Counted from the stretch's first letter, positions 47,341 to 58,689 are shown. The stretch is DNA of 64,000 nt from Delphinapterus leucas (GCF_002288925.2 NW_022098026.1:23726039-23790038), one strand, 5' to 3'. Made by a program: numbers and translations. Notes: generated from the letters alone by a model not told the origin.

Positions 47341-48092
47341 CTAGCCTCCATGTGTTTGTGTTTTTTCGGTTTTTTCCCTGTAATTCATTTCTAATCTCAT
47401 GGTGTTGTGGTCAGAAAAGATGCTTGATATGATTTCAAATTTCTTAAATTTACTGAGGCTTGATTTGTGACCCAAGATGTGATCTATCCTGTAGAACGTT
47501 CCGTGCTCACTTGAGAAGAACGTGTAATCTGCTGTTTTTGGATGGAATGTCCTATAAATATCAATTAAATCTATCTGGTCTATTGTATCATTTAAAGCTT
47601 CTGTTTCCTTATTTATTTTCATTTTGGATGATCTTTTCATTGATGTAAGTGAGGTGTTAAACTCCCCCACTATTATTGTGTTACTGTCAATATCCTCTTT
47701 TAGAGCTGTTAGCAGTTGCCTTATGTATTGAGGTGCTCCTATGTGGGTGCATATATATTTAAAATTGTTATATCTTCTTCTTGGATTGATCCCTTGATCA
47801 TTATGTAGTGTCCTTCCTTGTCTCTTGTAACATTCTTTATTTTAAAGTCTATTTTATCTGATATGAGTATTGCTACTCCAGCTTTCTTTTGATTTCCATT
47901 TGCATGGAATATCTTTTTCCGTCCCCTAACTTTCAGTCTGTATGTGTCCCTAGGTCTGAAGTGGGTCTCTTGTAGACAGCATATATATGGGTCTTGTTTG
48001 TTTATCCATTCAGCAAGCCTGTGCCTTTTGGTTGGAGTATTTAATCCATTCATGTTTAAGGTAATTATCAATATGTATGTTCCTATGACCAT
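47341..48092 (-). pseudogene. L1 ORF2 endonuclease domain, frameshifted
   Basis: ORF2 begins with LIITLNMNGLNTPTKRHR at the right. LQETHFRPRDTYRL, VAILISDKIDFKIKNV and, after a one-base loss near 47740, GEFNTSLTSM and SDHNTMRLEMNYREK follow. The APE-type catalytic Asn, Glu and Asp-His are visible, but the frame is broken in two. Confidence 0.88.
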
Positions 48093-48150
48093 TTTCTTAA
48101 TTGTTTTGGGTTTGTTTTTGTAGGTCTTTTTCTTCTCTTGTGTTTCCTAC

Positions 48151-49246
48151 TTAGAGAAGTTCCTTTAGCATTTGTTGTAGAGCTGGCTTGGTGGTGCTGA
48201 ATTCTCTTAGCTTTTGCTTGTCTGTAAAACTTTTGATTTCTCCATCAAATCTGAATGAGATCCTTGCCAGGTAGAGTAATCTTAGTTGTAGATTCTTCCC
48301 TTTCATCACTTTAAGTATATCATGCCACTCCCTTCTGGCTTGTAGAGTTTCTGCTGAGAAATCAGCTGTTAACCTTATGGAAGTTCCCTTGTATGTTATT
48401 TGTTGTTTTTCCCTTGGTGCTTTCAATAATTTTTCTTTCTCTTTAATTTTTGTCAATTTGATTATTATGTGCCTCGGCATGTTTCTCATTGGGTTTATCC
48501 TGTATGGGACTCTCTGCACTTCCTGGACTTGGGTGTCTATTTCCTTTCCCATGTTAGGGAAGTTTTTGACTATAATCTCTTCCAATATTTCCTCTGGTCT
48601 TCTGTCTCTCTCCTCCTTCTGGGACCCCTATAATGTGAATGTTGTTGAATTTAATGTTGTCCCAGACGTCTCTTAGGCTGTCTTCATTTCTTTTTTCTTT
48701 TTTTGCGGTACACGGGCCTCTCACTGTTGTGGCCTCTCCCGTTGCAGAGAACAGGCTCCGGATGCACAGGCTCAGTGGCCATGGATCACAGGCCTAGCCG
48801 CTCCGTGGCATGTGGGATCTTCCCGGACCGGTGCACAAACCCATGTCCCCTGCATCGGCAGGCGGACTCCCAACCACTGCGCCAGCAGGAAAGCCCCTGT
48901 CTTCATTTCTTTTCACTCTTTTTTCTTTATTCTGTTCAGCAGCAGTGAATTCCACCATTCTGTCTTCCAGGTCACTTATCCATTCTTCTGCCTCAGTTAT
49001 TCTCTTATTGATTCCTTCTAGTGTATTTTTCATTTCAGTTATTGTATTGTTCATTTCTGTTTGTTTGTTCTTTAATTCTTCTAGGTCTTTGTTAAACATT
49101 TCTTGCATCTTCTCGATCTTTGCCTCCATTCTTTTTCCAAGGTCCTGGATCATCTTCACTATCATTATTCTGAATTCTCCTTCTGGGAGGTTGCCTATGT
49201 CCACTTCATTTAGTTGTTTTTCTGGGGTTTTATCTTGTTCCTTCAT
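48151..49246 (-). pseudogene. L1 ORF1 split by a SINE
   Basis: The N-terminal half (48897-49246) starts MKEQDKTPEKQLNEVDIGNL and has a coiled-coil region (KIEKMQEMFNKDLEELKNKQ). The C-terminal half (48151-48585) carries RPRHIIIKL-type sequence (MPRHIIIKLTKIKEKEKLLK) and FSAETLQARREWHDILKVMK. The SINE at 48696 separates them. Confidence 0.88.
48696..48897 (-). mobile_element. CHR-type SINE (GTACCGC subtype) in L1 ORF1
   Basis: GCGGTACACGGGCCTCTCAC through CAGCAGGAAAGCCCC. Duplication TGTCTTCATTTCTTTT at about 48680 and 48898. Confidence 0.95.
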
Positions 49247-49249
49247 CTA

Positions 49250-50242
49250 GTACATAGCCCTCTGCCTTTTCATCTTGTCTATCTTTCTGTGAATGTGGTT
49301 TTTGTTCCACAGGCTGCAGGATTGTAGTTCTTCTTGCTTCTGCTTCTTGCTTCTGTAGTTCTTCTGCTGTCTGCCGTCTGGTGGATGAGGCTACCTAAGA
49401 GGCTTGTGCAAGTTTCCTGATGGGAGGGACTGGTGCTGGATAGAGCTGGCTGTTGCTCTGGTGGGCAGAGCTCAGTAAAATTTTAATCTGCTTGACTGCT
49501 GATGGGTGGGGATGGGTTCCCTCCCTGTTGGTTGTTTGGCCTGAGGTGACCCAACACTGGAGCCTGCAGGCTCCTTGGTGGGGCTAATGGCGGACTCTGG
49601 GAGGGCTCACGCCAAGGAGTCCTTCCCAGAACTTCTGCTCCCAGTGTCCTTGTCCTCACAGTGAGCCACAGCCACCCATCACCTCTGCAGGAGACCCTCC
49701 AACACTAGCAGGGAGGTCTGGTTCAATCTCCCCTGGGGTCACTGCTCCTTCCCCTGGATCCCAATGTGCACACTACTTTGTGTATGCCCTCCAAGAGTGG
49801 AGTCTCTGTTTCCCCCAGTCCTGTCAAGTCCTGCAATCAAATCCCAGTAGCCTTCAAAGTCTGATTGTCTAGGAACTCCTTCTCTCGTTGTCGGACCCCC
49901 AGGTTTGGAAGCCTGACGTGGGGCTCAGAACCTTCACTCCAGTAGGTGGACTTCTGTGGTATAAGTGTTCTCCAGTTTGTGAGTCACCCACCCAGAAGTT
50001 ATGGGATTTGATTTTATTGGGATTGCGCCCCTCCTACCATCTCATTGTGGCTTCTCCTTTGTCTTTGGATGTGGGATATCTTTTTTGGTGAGTTCCAGTG
50101 TCTTCCTGTCGATGATTGTTCAGCAGTTAGCTGTGATTCTGTTGTTCTCACAAGAGGGAGTGAGAGTACATCCTTCTACTCCGCCATCTTGGCTCAGGCT
50201 CTCTCGTCATCTTCTACTTGTTGGTCAAGTTCCTCTAGGTCA
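49250..50242 (-). promoter_or_regulatory. L1 5' UTR (former internal promoter region)
   Basis: About 1 kb between the ORF1 start and the right target duplication. GC-richer than the rest of the L1. It holds the reverse complement of an L1 start region, including CCGCCATCTTGGCTC at about 50190 with a YY1-type CCATCTTGGC core. Activity is unlikely now; promoter role is from L1 family knowledge. Confidence 0.6.
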
Positions 50243-52088
50243 GGAGTGCATGTATCTTTTCAAATTAGTGTTTTTTGTTGTTTGTTTGTTTGTTTGTTTT
50301 GGACATATACCCAGGAGTTTAATTGCTGGGTCATATGTTAGTTCTATTTTTATTTTTTTGATAAACCTCTATAGTGTTTTCCACAGTGGCTGCACCACAG
50401 TGGCTCCCACCAACAGTGTACAGAGGTTTACTTTTCTCCACATCCTCACCAACATTTGTTATTTGTGTCCTTTTTGATGATAGCCATTGTCACAGGTGTG
50501 AGGTGATATCTCATTGTGGTTTTGTTTTGCATTTCCCTGATGATTAGCAATGTTGAGCATCTTTTCACGTGCCTGTTGGCCATCTGCATTTCCTCTTTGG
50601 AAGCATATCTATTTAGACCTTCTGCCCATTTTTAATCAGTTGTTTGTTTTTTTGATGTTGAGTTGTATGAACTGTTTACATATGTTGGATAGTAATCCCT
50701 TATTGGTCATATCATTTGCAAATATCTTCTGTCATTCAGTAGGTTGTCTTTTCATTTTGTCAATGGCTACATTTGCTGTGCAAAAGCTTTTAAGTTAATT
50801 AGGTCCCATTTGTTTATTTTTGCTTTTATCTCCTTTACTTTAGGAGACAGATCCAAAAAAATATTGCTACAATTTATGTCAAAGAGTGTTCTGCCTATGT
50901 TTTCCTCTAGGAGTTTTATAGTATCCAGTCTTACATTTAGGTCTTTAATCCATTTAGAGTTTATTTTTCTACATAGCAGGCGGACTCTCAACCACTGTGC
51001 CACCAGGGAAGCCCCCTTTCTTTTATATGTAGCTGTCCAGTTTTCCCAGCATCACTTATTGAAGAGAGACTGTCTTTTCTCCATTGCATAGTCTGGTCTC
51101 CTTTGTCATAGATTAATTGAACGTAAGTGTGTGGGTTTATTTCTGTGCTCTTTATCCTGTTCCATTGATCTGTGTATCCGTTTTTGTGCCAGTACAATAC
51201 TGTTTTGATGACTATAGGCTTGTAGTATAGTCTGAAGTCAAGAAGTGTCATTCCTTCAGCTCTGTTCTTCTTTCTCAAGATTGTTTTGGCTATTCGGGGT
51301 CTTTTGTGTTTCCATACAAATTTTTAAATTATTTGTTCTAGTTCTGTGAAAAATGCCATTGGTATTTTGAAAGGGATTGCAATGGAGCTGTAGATTGCCT
51401 TGGGTGGTATGGTCATTTTAACAATATTGATTCTTCTAATCCAAGAACACAGTATATTTTTCCATCTATTTGTGTCATCTTTGATTTCTTTCATCAGTGT
51501 CATAGTTTTCAGAGTACAGGTCTTTTGCCTCCTTAGGTAGGTTTATTTCTAGGTATTTTATTCTTTTTGATGCTGTGGTAAATGGGATTGTTTTCTTAAT
51601 TTCTCTTTCTGATCTTTCATTGTTAGTGTATAGAAATGCAACAGGTTTCTGTGCATTAATTTCATATCCTGCAACTTTACCAAATTCATTGATGAGCTCT
51701 AGTAGTTTTTCTGGTGGTGTCTTTAGGATTTTCTACTCATAGTATTATGTCATTTGCAAACGAGCAGTTTTACTTCTTCCTTTCCAATTTGCATTCCTTT
51801 TATTTCTTTTTCTTCTCTGATTGCCATGGTTAGGACTTCCAAAATTATGTTGAATATAAGTGGCGAAAGTGGACATCCTTGTCTTGTTCCTGATCTTAGA
51901 GGAAATGCTTTCAACTTTTCATCATTGAGTACGATGTTAGCTGTGGGTTTGCCATATATGGCCCTTACTGTGTTGAGGTATGTTCCCTCTTTGCCTGCTT
52001 TCTGGAGAGTTTTTATCATAAATGGATGTTGAATTTTATCAAATGCTTTTACTACATCTACTGAGATGATCATATGCTTTTTGGCATT
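50243..52088 (-). mobile_element. Older L1, ORF2 portion (right of the nested L1)
   Basis: Continuation of the L1 at 43105. Reverse translation gives RT motifs [20 protein letters not shown] and [20 protein letters not shown] (51750-52187), then [20 protein letters not shown] (51000-51280). Stops and frameshifts throughout. Ends at about 52088 in the palm region, so it is 5'-truncated. Confidence 0.9.
50979..51016 (-). mobile_element. 38-bp head fragment of a CHR SINE
   Basis: CAGGCGGACTCTCAACCACT followed by GTGCCACCAGGGAAGCCCC is the first 38 bp of the SINE, in reverse. No body or tail is present, and no target duplication is seen. Confidence 0.85.
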
Positions 52089-52770
52089 TTTTTTAAAGCT
52101 TATTAAAATATATTTCACATAACATACATTTAAGCCATTTAAGATGTACAAGTCAGTGGTTTTTAATATATTCACAGATATGTGCAACCATTTTCACCAC
52201 AATTTTACAATATGTCATCACCTCAAAAAGAAACCCTGTACCCTTAACTATTATTCCTATATCCCCCTATATCCCCAGCCCCTGGAAACCACTAATCTAC
52301 TTTCTATATAGATTTGCCTCTTCTGGTCATTTCATATAAATGGAATTATGTAATGTTTTTTGTGTCTGACTCCTTTCAATTAGCATAATGTTTTCAAGGC
52401 TTATCCATGTTCTGGCATATATCAATACTTCATTTCTTTTATGGTTGAATAATATTCCACTGTATGGATACACCACATTTTGTTTATTCATTCATTAGTC
52501 AATGGACATTTGGGTTATTTCCACCTTTTGTCTATTATAAATAATGCTGCTGTAAAATTCATGCACAAGCTTTAGTGTGGACATATGTTTTCATCTCTCT
52601 TGGGTATTGGACTTACTGGGTCATATGGTAATTCTATGTTTAGTCATTTGAGGAACTGCAAAACTATTTTCCAAAGGGCCTGAACCATTTTATGTTTCCA
52701 CCAACACTGTATGAGGGTTTTGATTTCTCTACATTCTTGCCAACATTTGTTACTATCTGACTAGAATAGT
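52089..52770 (-). mobile_element. Third, more diverged L1 3' fragment
   Basis: Reverse-oriented L1M-type order: TAAGCCATTTAAGATGTACA, TAGCATAATGTTTTCAAGGC, GTTGAATAATATTCCACTGT and CTTGGGTATTGGACTTACTGG. It abuts the older L1. Confidence 0.78.
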
Positions 52771-52789
52771 TTTCTGATCCTATACCTGG

Positions 52790-53195
52790 ATTGAAATGTC
52801 ACACATACATACGCAGCCATACATATATTTCCACAGTCATTGGCACACACACAAAACTATACCCATTCATATTTGCACACACCTCTAGAGTTTACATACC
52901 TACGCACAGAATTCCAGATAGACATTTAAAACCATACATACATATAATCACACAGAGTATACATGCTTATCAATCCACAGACCCACATATGTGAACATAA
53001 TCAGACATACAATAGACCAGTGCCATCATACATGTACATACAATTGTCATGGGTTCTGAAAAAGCATACGCAATTGTAGAAAGAACCAGAGATAAATGTA
53101 CTCGGTAATGGATTAGCAACTGCCCAAACACACATATGCAAATAATAGTTATACCCACAAAAGCATAGTCGTAAAAAGGCACACATATGTAGCTA
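52790..53195. repeat. Degenerate CATA/CACA-rich tract
   Basis: 400 bp dominated by ACATAC, CATACATAT and CACACA units with much drift and no exact period. It looks like an old expanded tetranucleotide array. Confidence 0.6.
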
Positions 53196-53304
53196 CCATC
53201 GCTTATGAGTCGACAACTGAAGACAGATTGAATGTATTTACTCTGGATGGCATGGAGATGGTTGAGGTTTCATCAGTCCTTGGTGGACTGGGTAGAAAGA
53301 TCTT

Positions 53305-53500
53305 TTTGTTCATTTATTCATTCTTTAAGCTACAAGTACATATTGGGCACATAAGAAATACAATGATGAAAAAGACATAGTCCCTGCCCTCATGGAACTT
53401 ACAGTCTAGTGATGGGGGATGGTCAGTAACTAAACAAGGAAACAATCACAGCCTGTGATATATGCCAAGAAGGAAATGAGCAAGGTAAGATGTTAGACAA
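53305..53500 (-). repeat. L2 3' fragment
   Basis: TTCATTTATTCATTCTTTAA, GTCCCTGCCCTCATGGAACT and TTACAGTCTAGTGATGGGGG are the reversed L2 end. Confidence 0.65.
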
Positions 53501-53619
53501 CAGGCAAGATGCCAGGATAATAGGCAGTTTCCAGATACTTTTAGCATTATTGCTCCCTCTTTCATCCTGGAAAAGTAAAGAGGATGCAGATTTACCTTCC
53601 TTAAGTCACTGGGTAAACT

Positions 53620-53664
53620 GGTGTGTGTGTGTGAGTGTGTGTGTCTGTGTGTCTGTGTGTGTGT
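53620..53664. repeat. (GT)n microsatellite, interrupted
   Basis: GT dinucleotides with GA and CT interruptions, about 45 bp. Confidence 0.92.
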
Positions 53665-53694
53665 TAATACTGATAGTGTGGGCTCAGGACCTAG

Positions 53695-53880
53695 ACAACC
53701 TGGTTTAAAAGTTTGTTTCATACTAGTTAGGTAACTTTTCTTTCCCTCAGTTTCTCATCCAAAAATAGGGATGATAATAGTCCCTTTAATAAGGATTAAA
53801 TCAGCTGATACTTGTAAAGCTCTTAAAACTGCCTGGCGAGTGTTAAGTTCTCAGTATTAGCTATTGTATCATTTTATAAG
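53695..53880 (+). repeat. MIR, 345 bp before the linker exon at 54225
   Basis: TAGGTAACTTTTCTTTCCCTC, AGTTTCTCATCCAAAAATAG and TTCTCAGTATTAGCTATTG follow MIR order. Confidence 0.65.
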
Positions 53881-54224
53881 AATAGGTTTTCATAGAGGGA
53901 GGTGAGTGCAGTGGGAGATGGGTAGGGAGGGGCCCAGGGAAGAGATCGAGGATCCTGGCAGTACCCTGTTGACTGTAAACTAGACAGGTCTTCTCCTCTG
54001 CCCTCTCTGAGCAGTCTTTTGGATTGCGACCCTGGCATGCCACCCCAGCAAACGATAAACCAATCTACCACTACTTGGCTCTGCCTACAGCCCCAAACCA
54101 CAGAGAAGACACATGCTGGGTGGTGCCAGGCGTGGCCCTTGGTTTTTGGTTGTGTCAGGCTGCCTCTGCTGTGGGCCTGGCTGGTGATGTTCACTGGTTC
54201 TGCCTGGCTTTTCTGTCTGTGTAG

Positions 54225-54316
54225 GTCAGCACTTATCACCCTGCACCTGCCTCCCCAGGACATTCCACGGCCATCATCAGTCTGCCCGGCTCCCAGCAAC
54301 ACCTCTCAGCTAACAT
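54225..54316 (+). CDS. SH3RF2: SH3RF2 coding exon: short linker leading into SH3-3
   Basis: This exon is 92 bp: phase 0 at the start, and ending two bases into a codon. The acceptor is TCTGTCTGTGTAG and the donor is AT then GTGAGT. It encodes [15 protein letters not shown], then [15 protein letters not shown] and the first two bases of a Met codon. The third base comes from the exon at 55840. The reading matches the segment just before SH3-3 of SH3RF2, including the GSQQHLSAN motif. It is separated from the previous exon by 38.9 kb of repeat-rich intron, so its assignment rests on frame, splice sites and the family match. Confidence 0.94.
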
Positions 54317-54828
54317 GTGAGTAAAAAAAGCTCAACCCTCCACTCCCGGTCCTGGCATAGAGGGGTCATCTTTGCCATCCCTCTGCCATCAAGCATCCCC
54401 CGTTCCCAACCAACACATCCAGAGAGATAACAGCTCCCCTTCTTTTACAACCTCCAAAGGGAATAATGGTGAAAAACACAAATTACCAAACCACATCACC
54501 CTGGCTCATTATTTTACAAAAGTAGAAAGAGACTGGAAGATTATATACCAAAACATTACAGGAAGCTTAGGTACTGAGCAATTTCTATTGTCTTCCTTTA
54601 GATTCACAATGCAAGGTCATCAATAGATGTTGCTCTAGTAATCAGCAAGAAATAAATATAGCATTTTAGAGGGGAAAGGAACCTTGCAGATGAGAATACT
54701 CCCCTAGCCCCTTTGATAAAACCTTCCAGTGTCTCACAGTCCATAGAGTCTAGAAGGACTTCCTAACATCCAGCCTGAGGCCATACACTGGTAACCCCGA
54801 ACCTGGCAAGCCAAAGTGGGTTATTTTT

Positions 54829-55030
54829 TATTTTTTTGCCGTACGTGGGCCTCTCACTGTTGTGGCCTCTCCCATTGCGGAGCACAGGCTCCGGACGCAC
54901 AGTCTCAGCGGCCACGGCTCATGGGCCCAGCCGTTCCGCGGCACGTGGGATCCTCCTGGACCGGGACACGAATCCGTGTCCCCTGCATCGGCAGGTGGAC
55001 TCTCAACCACTGTGCCACCAGGGAAGCCCC
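54829..55030 (-). mobile_element. CHR-type SINE (GTACCGC subtype)
   Basis: TTTTTTTGCCGTACGTGGGC to CCACCAGGGAAGCCCC. Perfect 16-bp duplication AAAGTGGGTTATTTTT at 54813-54828 and 55031-55046. Lies 512 bp after the SH3RF2 donor at 54317. Confidence 0.97.
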
Positions 55031-55464
55031 AAAGTGGGTTATTTTTAATGCCTTTAGTCGGGCAGTTATTCTCCTACCACAGCCTCACTATTCCCCAGGG
55101 TCTTCACCCCCTGGCTCATACCTGGATGTCACCTGCCCAACTCCTGTGTGGAGAGGCAAGTCACTGCTCTAACCCGAGAACTTTTCTACCATGTTTCAAG
55201 CCCATCCTCTTCCATGCCAACATGCAGCCAGTATTCCACTGAGTGCCAAACACTGAAATTAACACCCACCTCCCATTTTCCCATGTCCACCTCCGGCCTA
55301 CATTAAGCTAAGCTCCTCAGGCCATTCCTGGGGGTCAGACATGTCCCTACCCTCAGGAGAGGGAGTGGATCAGAGAGGTTTCTCTTCTGACCCCTCAGTT
55401 CCCTGAACCTTGATGGCTGTGACCATTGTCTTGGGGGATACTCTAAGCAGTGTGAAAAAGCATC

Positions 55465-55600
55465 CTAGATAGAACCATCACTTCCAGGTTTGAGACCCAG
55501 CTCTGCCACTGATTCCTGGTCACCAACTCCTTTCTCTATTCTAGACCAGTTTCCCCATTGTCAAAGTGCTGATGTGACCTAAATGAGTGATTTGCAGCTG
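55465..55600 (+). repeat. MIR fragment
   Basis: TTTGAGACCCAGCTCTGCCA and CCAGTTTCCCCATTGTCAAA match the MIR head and core. Confidence 0.65.
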
Positions 55601-55839
55601 TGGGGTACTCTGTGGAGGAGCAGGGAGGAGGTGGGGGCGGGGATCTGGGTGCCTCCATTGCTACTTCAACCAGGCTCCACCACTTTCATCTGCCTTACAT
55701 AGTGAGATTTCAGTTCTTAAAAGGTGATGTTGCTAAACACCGGGCAGGTGGGCTCTGAGTTTTCCTCTCGCTTCACCCTTCACTGGTTCCATGCCTTCTG
55801 CTCACCAGCTTCCTTTACCAGTTCCTTGTGTCTCCCCAG

Positions 55840-56010
55840 GTTTGTAGCCCTGCATTCCTACTCAGCCCATGGACCCGATGAACTGGACCTGCAGAAGGGA
55901 GAGGGCATCAGGGTCCTGGGGAAGTACCAGGATGGCTGGCTCAGGGGTGTCTCCTTGGTGACCGGGCGAGTCGGCATCTTCCCCAACAACTATGTCATCC
56001 CCATTTTCAG
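55840..56010 (+). CDS. SH3RF2: SH3RF2 coding exon: SH3-3
   Basis: This exon is 171 bp: the last base of a split codon, 56 codons, and two bases of an Arg codon. The acceptor is CTTGTGTCTCCCCAG and the donor is AG then GTGGGT. It encodes almost the whole third SH3 domain: [20 protein letters not shown] (ALYDY-like start and acidic RT loop), [10 protein letters not shown] (pocket Trp), and [16 protein letters not shown] (closing strands with the conserved P and Y). An in-frame upstream extension to 55724 exists but is intronic. Having the whole domain on one exon contrasts with SH3-2, which is split. Confidence 0.96.
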
Positions 56011-56199
56011 GTGGGTCCTCTCCAATCTCAGGCATCAGAGGGTCAGGTCACCTAGGCCAGGGGCCATCTGTGGGTTGAATCTCTGAAGGACTCAATGCCC
56101 TTTCAGAATAAGGGCCAAGAAACAGCTTTTGCTCTAGTACCCTCCTAACACTTAACTTAAAAAAAAAAAAATAGCAGAATAGTTATCTTTTAAATAGCT

Positions 56200-56350
56200 C
56201 TTCACATTTTACAAGCACTTTTGCATCTCTTAACTCATTGGCTATGCTCAAGAATCTTGTTTAAGGTAGATGTTATTTTACAGATGAGGAAATTGATGCG
56301 CAGAGTTAACCAGTCTGCTCAAGAACTAGATTTCAGGTTTTCTACTATAT
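56200..56350 (-). repeat. MIR (reverse)
   Basis: TTACAAGCACTTTTGCATCT, TATTTTACAGATGAGGAAAT and TGATGCGCAGAGTTAACC show reversed MIR order. Begins 190 bp after the SH3-3 exon. Confidence 0.68.
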
Positions 56351-57314
56351 AATCCCCCCCCAATCGCACCTCACACCCTGCACCCTGACACTTCACAATC
56401 ATGGCACAATGTGAAAACACAATGATCAGAAGACCTCTTGGAGCACCTTGGGAGACTTCCTAGGACTCTGGTCCATTAGGCAGGGTTTCTGTGACTCAGA
56501 CCACTACCCATCCATCCACACCCCAGGTCACATGCTAGTTACCCTGAAGATCTTCTTCCCAAACAGCTTTTCTCAATCTTTTTCATTCTCTGGCACATTC
56601 ATCAATTTCACTGGCATACAGTTTGCCCAGCCACCTCATATGACCACAACTACACACAGACCCCAAAACTATCCATGGTTCCTCCTACCCCCACCCCCAT
56701 AAGTCCAGGCAAAGCCTGTCACAAGGTAGCAAGACCATCACTACACATACACTCTGTCTTTATGACATATCAGAGTCATAACTCCAAGGAAAGGGATAAT
56801 CCCATTTTACTCTATGGGGGTCAGAGCTAGAGTCATATATGGCCAGTTTTGGGGACTTTCATGTAGGCGGGGCAGTGTGTCCAGTGGAGGGCAGCAATGG
56901 TGAGGAGACAGAAACTACATCACTGGAGAAACCTATAAAGAAAGTAGGATTATTTGAGCTGCAGAAGACAAGGGTCACAGGGACCATAACAGAATGTGTA
57001 GACCAGGAAGTAGATTTGTTCCATGAGGAGACAGTGAACCAGTGAATACAACTTAGAAGGTTCTGGTTCAATAAAAGACTGTACTTTCTAACCCATAGAG
57101 TTTTCTGATCAGTCTGGCTGGTGAGGTGGTGGATCCCCTTTCTAGAAAGACTACAGGTAAATTGTGGGTTCCAACAGATCCAGGCAAAAAGATTTCTTCA
57201 CATGCCAGAAAATTGGAATAGAGGATCATAGTTACTCCTTTCAAATGGAAGGTCCTTGGAATTTGTTAGAAAACTGCAAAAGCTCCAAAGGCAAACTAAG
57301 GATGTCTACAACTG

Positions 57315-57920
57315 ATGCTTTAATTCATTTATTCAACAAATATGTACTGAGCACTATATGTCAGGCACCTTTTTAGATACTGGAGAAACACCAGTGAATA
57401 AAAGACACAGTATCCTCTCCCAGTGGAGCTTACATTCTAGTGGGACAGACAGACAATAAACAAGGCATACAAGTAATATATGTGGCGTGCTAATGATAAG
57501 CTCTAAGAAGAAAAAAGAAGTCAGGAAAGGGGGATAGAATTTGCGTGGGGGTGATTACAATGTTAATCGCTTGGTCAGAGATGGCCTTACTGAGCGGTAA
57601 GAAGGTAGAATGAAGAAATGAGGGAGGTGTGTTCCAGGCCCAAGGAACAGCAAGTACAGAACAAAGGCCCTGAGGGAGGAGCACGCCTGACATGAAGGTC
57701 AATAGGACTGGGTTAGGGAAGTGAGAGGGGGTTAGTAGGTGATGAGGTCAGAATGGTAACAGGGATTCAGATCACACAGAATTTCCTTGGTCATCATGAG
57801 GAATTTGGCTTTAACCTATTTATAGGGCTTTGAGCAGAAGCATGACATGATCTAACTTATGTTGTAATCAGAATCCCTCTAGTTGCTGGGTTGAAAGTAA
57901 ACTATAGATAGGAAAAGGTT
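57315..57920 (-). repeat. Long L2 copy
   Basis: TTTATTCAACAAATATGTAC, TGGAGCTTACATTCTAGTGG, GGAACAGCAAGTACAGAACA and GAGCAGAAGCATGACATGAT are successive L2 segments in reverse, the longest L2 in the window. Confidence 0.7.
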
Positions 57921-58689
57921 GAAGCAGAGAGACTAGTTAAGCAGATATTGTAATAATCCGGTTGGGGGAGGGGGTGACGGTGAAATGAACCAAGGCGCTA
58001 GCTGTGGAGGGAGGGAGCAGTGGTTAGATTCTGGGTATATTCTGAAGGTAGAGACAACAGGATTTTCTGACAAATCAAATCCTGGGTGTAAAAGAAGAGA
58101 GGATTCATGGTGAGTCCACTTTTTTTTGCTTTGAGTAACTGGAAGACAGAGTTGCCTTTTACTGAGATGAAGTTGAAAACCCAAAGAGGAACAAACAGGT
58201 TTTGAGGTGTTGGGGGGAAGCAAAAGCTTGGTTCGTAGAAGATTAAGTCTCAGATGCCTTAGTATTCCTAGTAAAGACATTGGTAAGCAGTTGAGTATAC
58301 ACGTCTAGCATTTAAGAAAGAGGTCCAGCCTTGAGATGGTATTTAAAGCCCTAAGACTAGATGAGATCATCATGATAGGATCCATTGAGATGGAGAGAAG
58401 GACAGTGATCCAGGAGCTCAATTCCTCAAGGAAAGAGGGGAAATGATGGCTCCAACACGGCAGGGTGGTAGGTGGTGGAGTCTAATCATGTGAACCCAAG
58501 CTGGGAAGTCTTGAGAAGAGTGGGAGGATGATCCAGAAGTGACAACGGAGAGCAAGGGCCTACCCTAACTCATGAACAGTCTTCCATGGAATCTTATCAT
58601 GAACCCTCTAGGGACCATCTCTACTACTGGGGAATTTGCTTATGCATCATGCCTTAGCCCAAAGTCCTGGATATTCCATGAAAAAAACA

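Larger units (their letters stand above)
43613..50242 (-). mobile_element. Nearly full-length, inactive L1 retrotransposon
   Basis: 6.6 kb on the - strand with a 19-bp target duplication (43594-43612, 50243-50261). Reading right to left: about 1 kb 5' UTR (49250-50242). ORF1 comes next: coiled-coil part 48897-49246 and C-terminal part 48151-48585, with a SINE between. ORF2 follows. Its endonuclease (47341-48092) has LNMNGLN, LQETH and SDHN motifs and a frameshift near 47740. Its reverse transcriptase (45142-46830) has [20 protein letters not shown] and the FADD catalytic motif. The C-terminus (43621-45087) has [12 protein letters not shown]. Two SINEs, frameshifts, stops and a 100-N gap make it non-functional. 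Confidence 0.95.
15335..54224 (+). other. SH3RF2: SH3RF2 38.9-kb intron, main transposon sink
   Basis: GTAGGG to TAG, phase 0. It contains all three larger L1 clusters, nine SINE insertions or fragments, the assembly gap and most microsatellites. Stretches without a recognised repeat include 16750-17480, 18230-19730, 23240-23850, 25085-25550, 27290-28210, 32010-32990, 36920-38085, 40515-41090 and 42380-43100. None of these holds a convincing exon or RNA gene. Confidence 0.85.
54317..55839 (+). other. SH3RF2: SH3RF2 intron before the SH3-3 exon (1.5 kb)
   Basis: GTGAGT to CAG, phase 2. It holds one CHR SINE and a MIR fragment. The rest is unremarkable single-copy-looking sequence. Confidence 0.88.
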
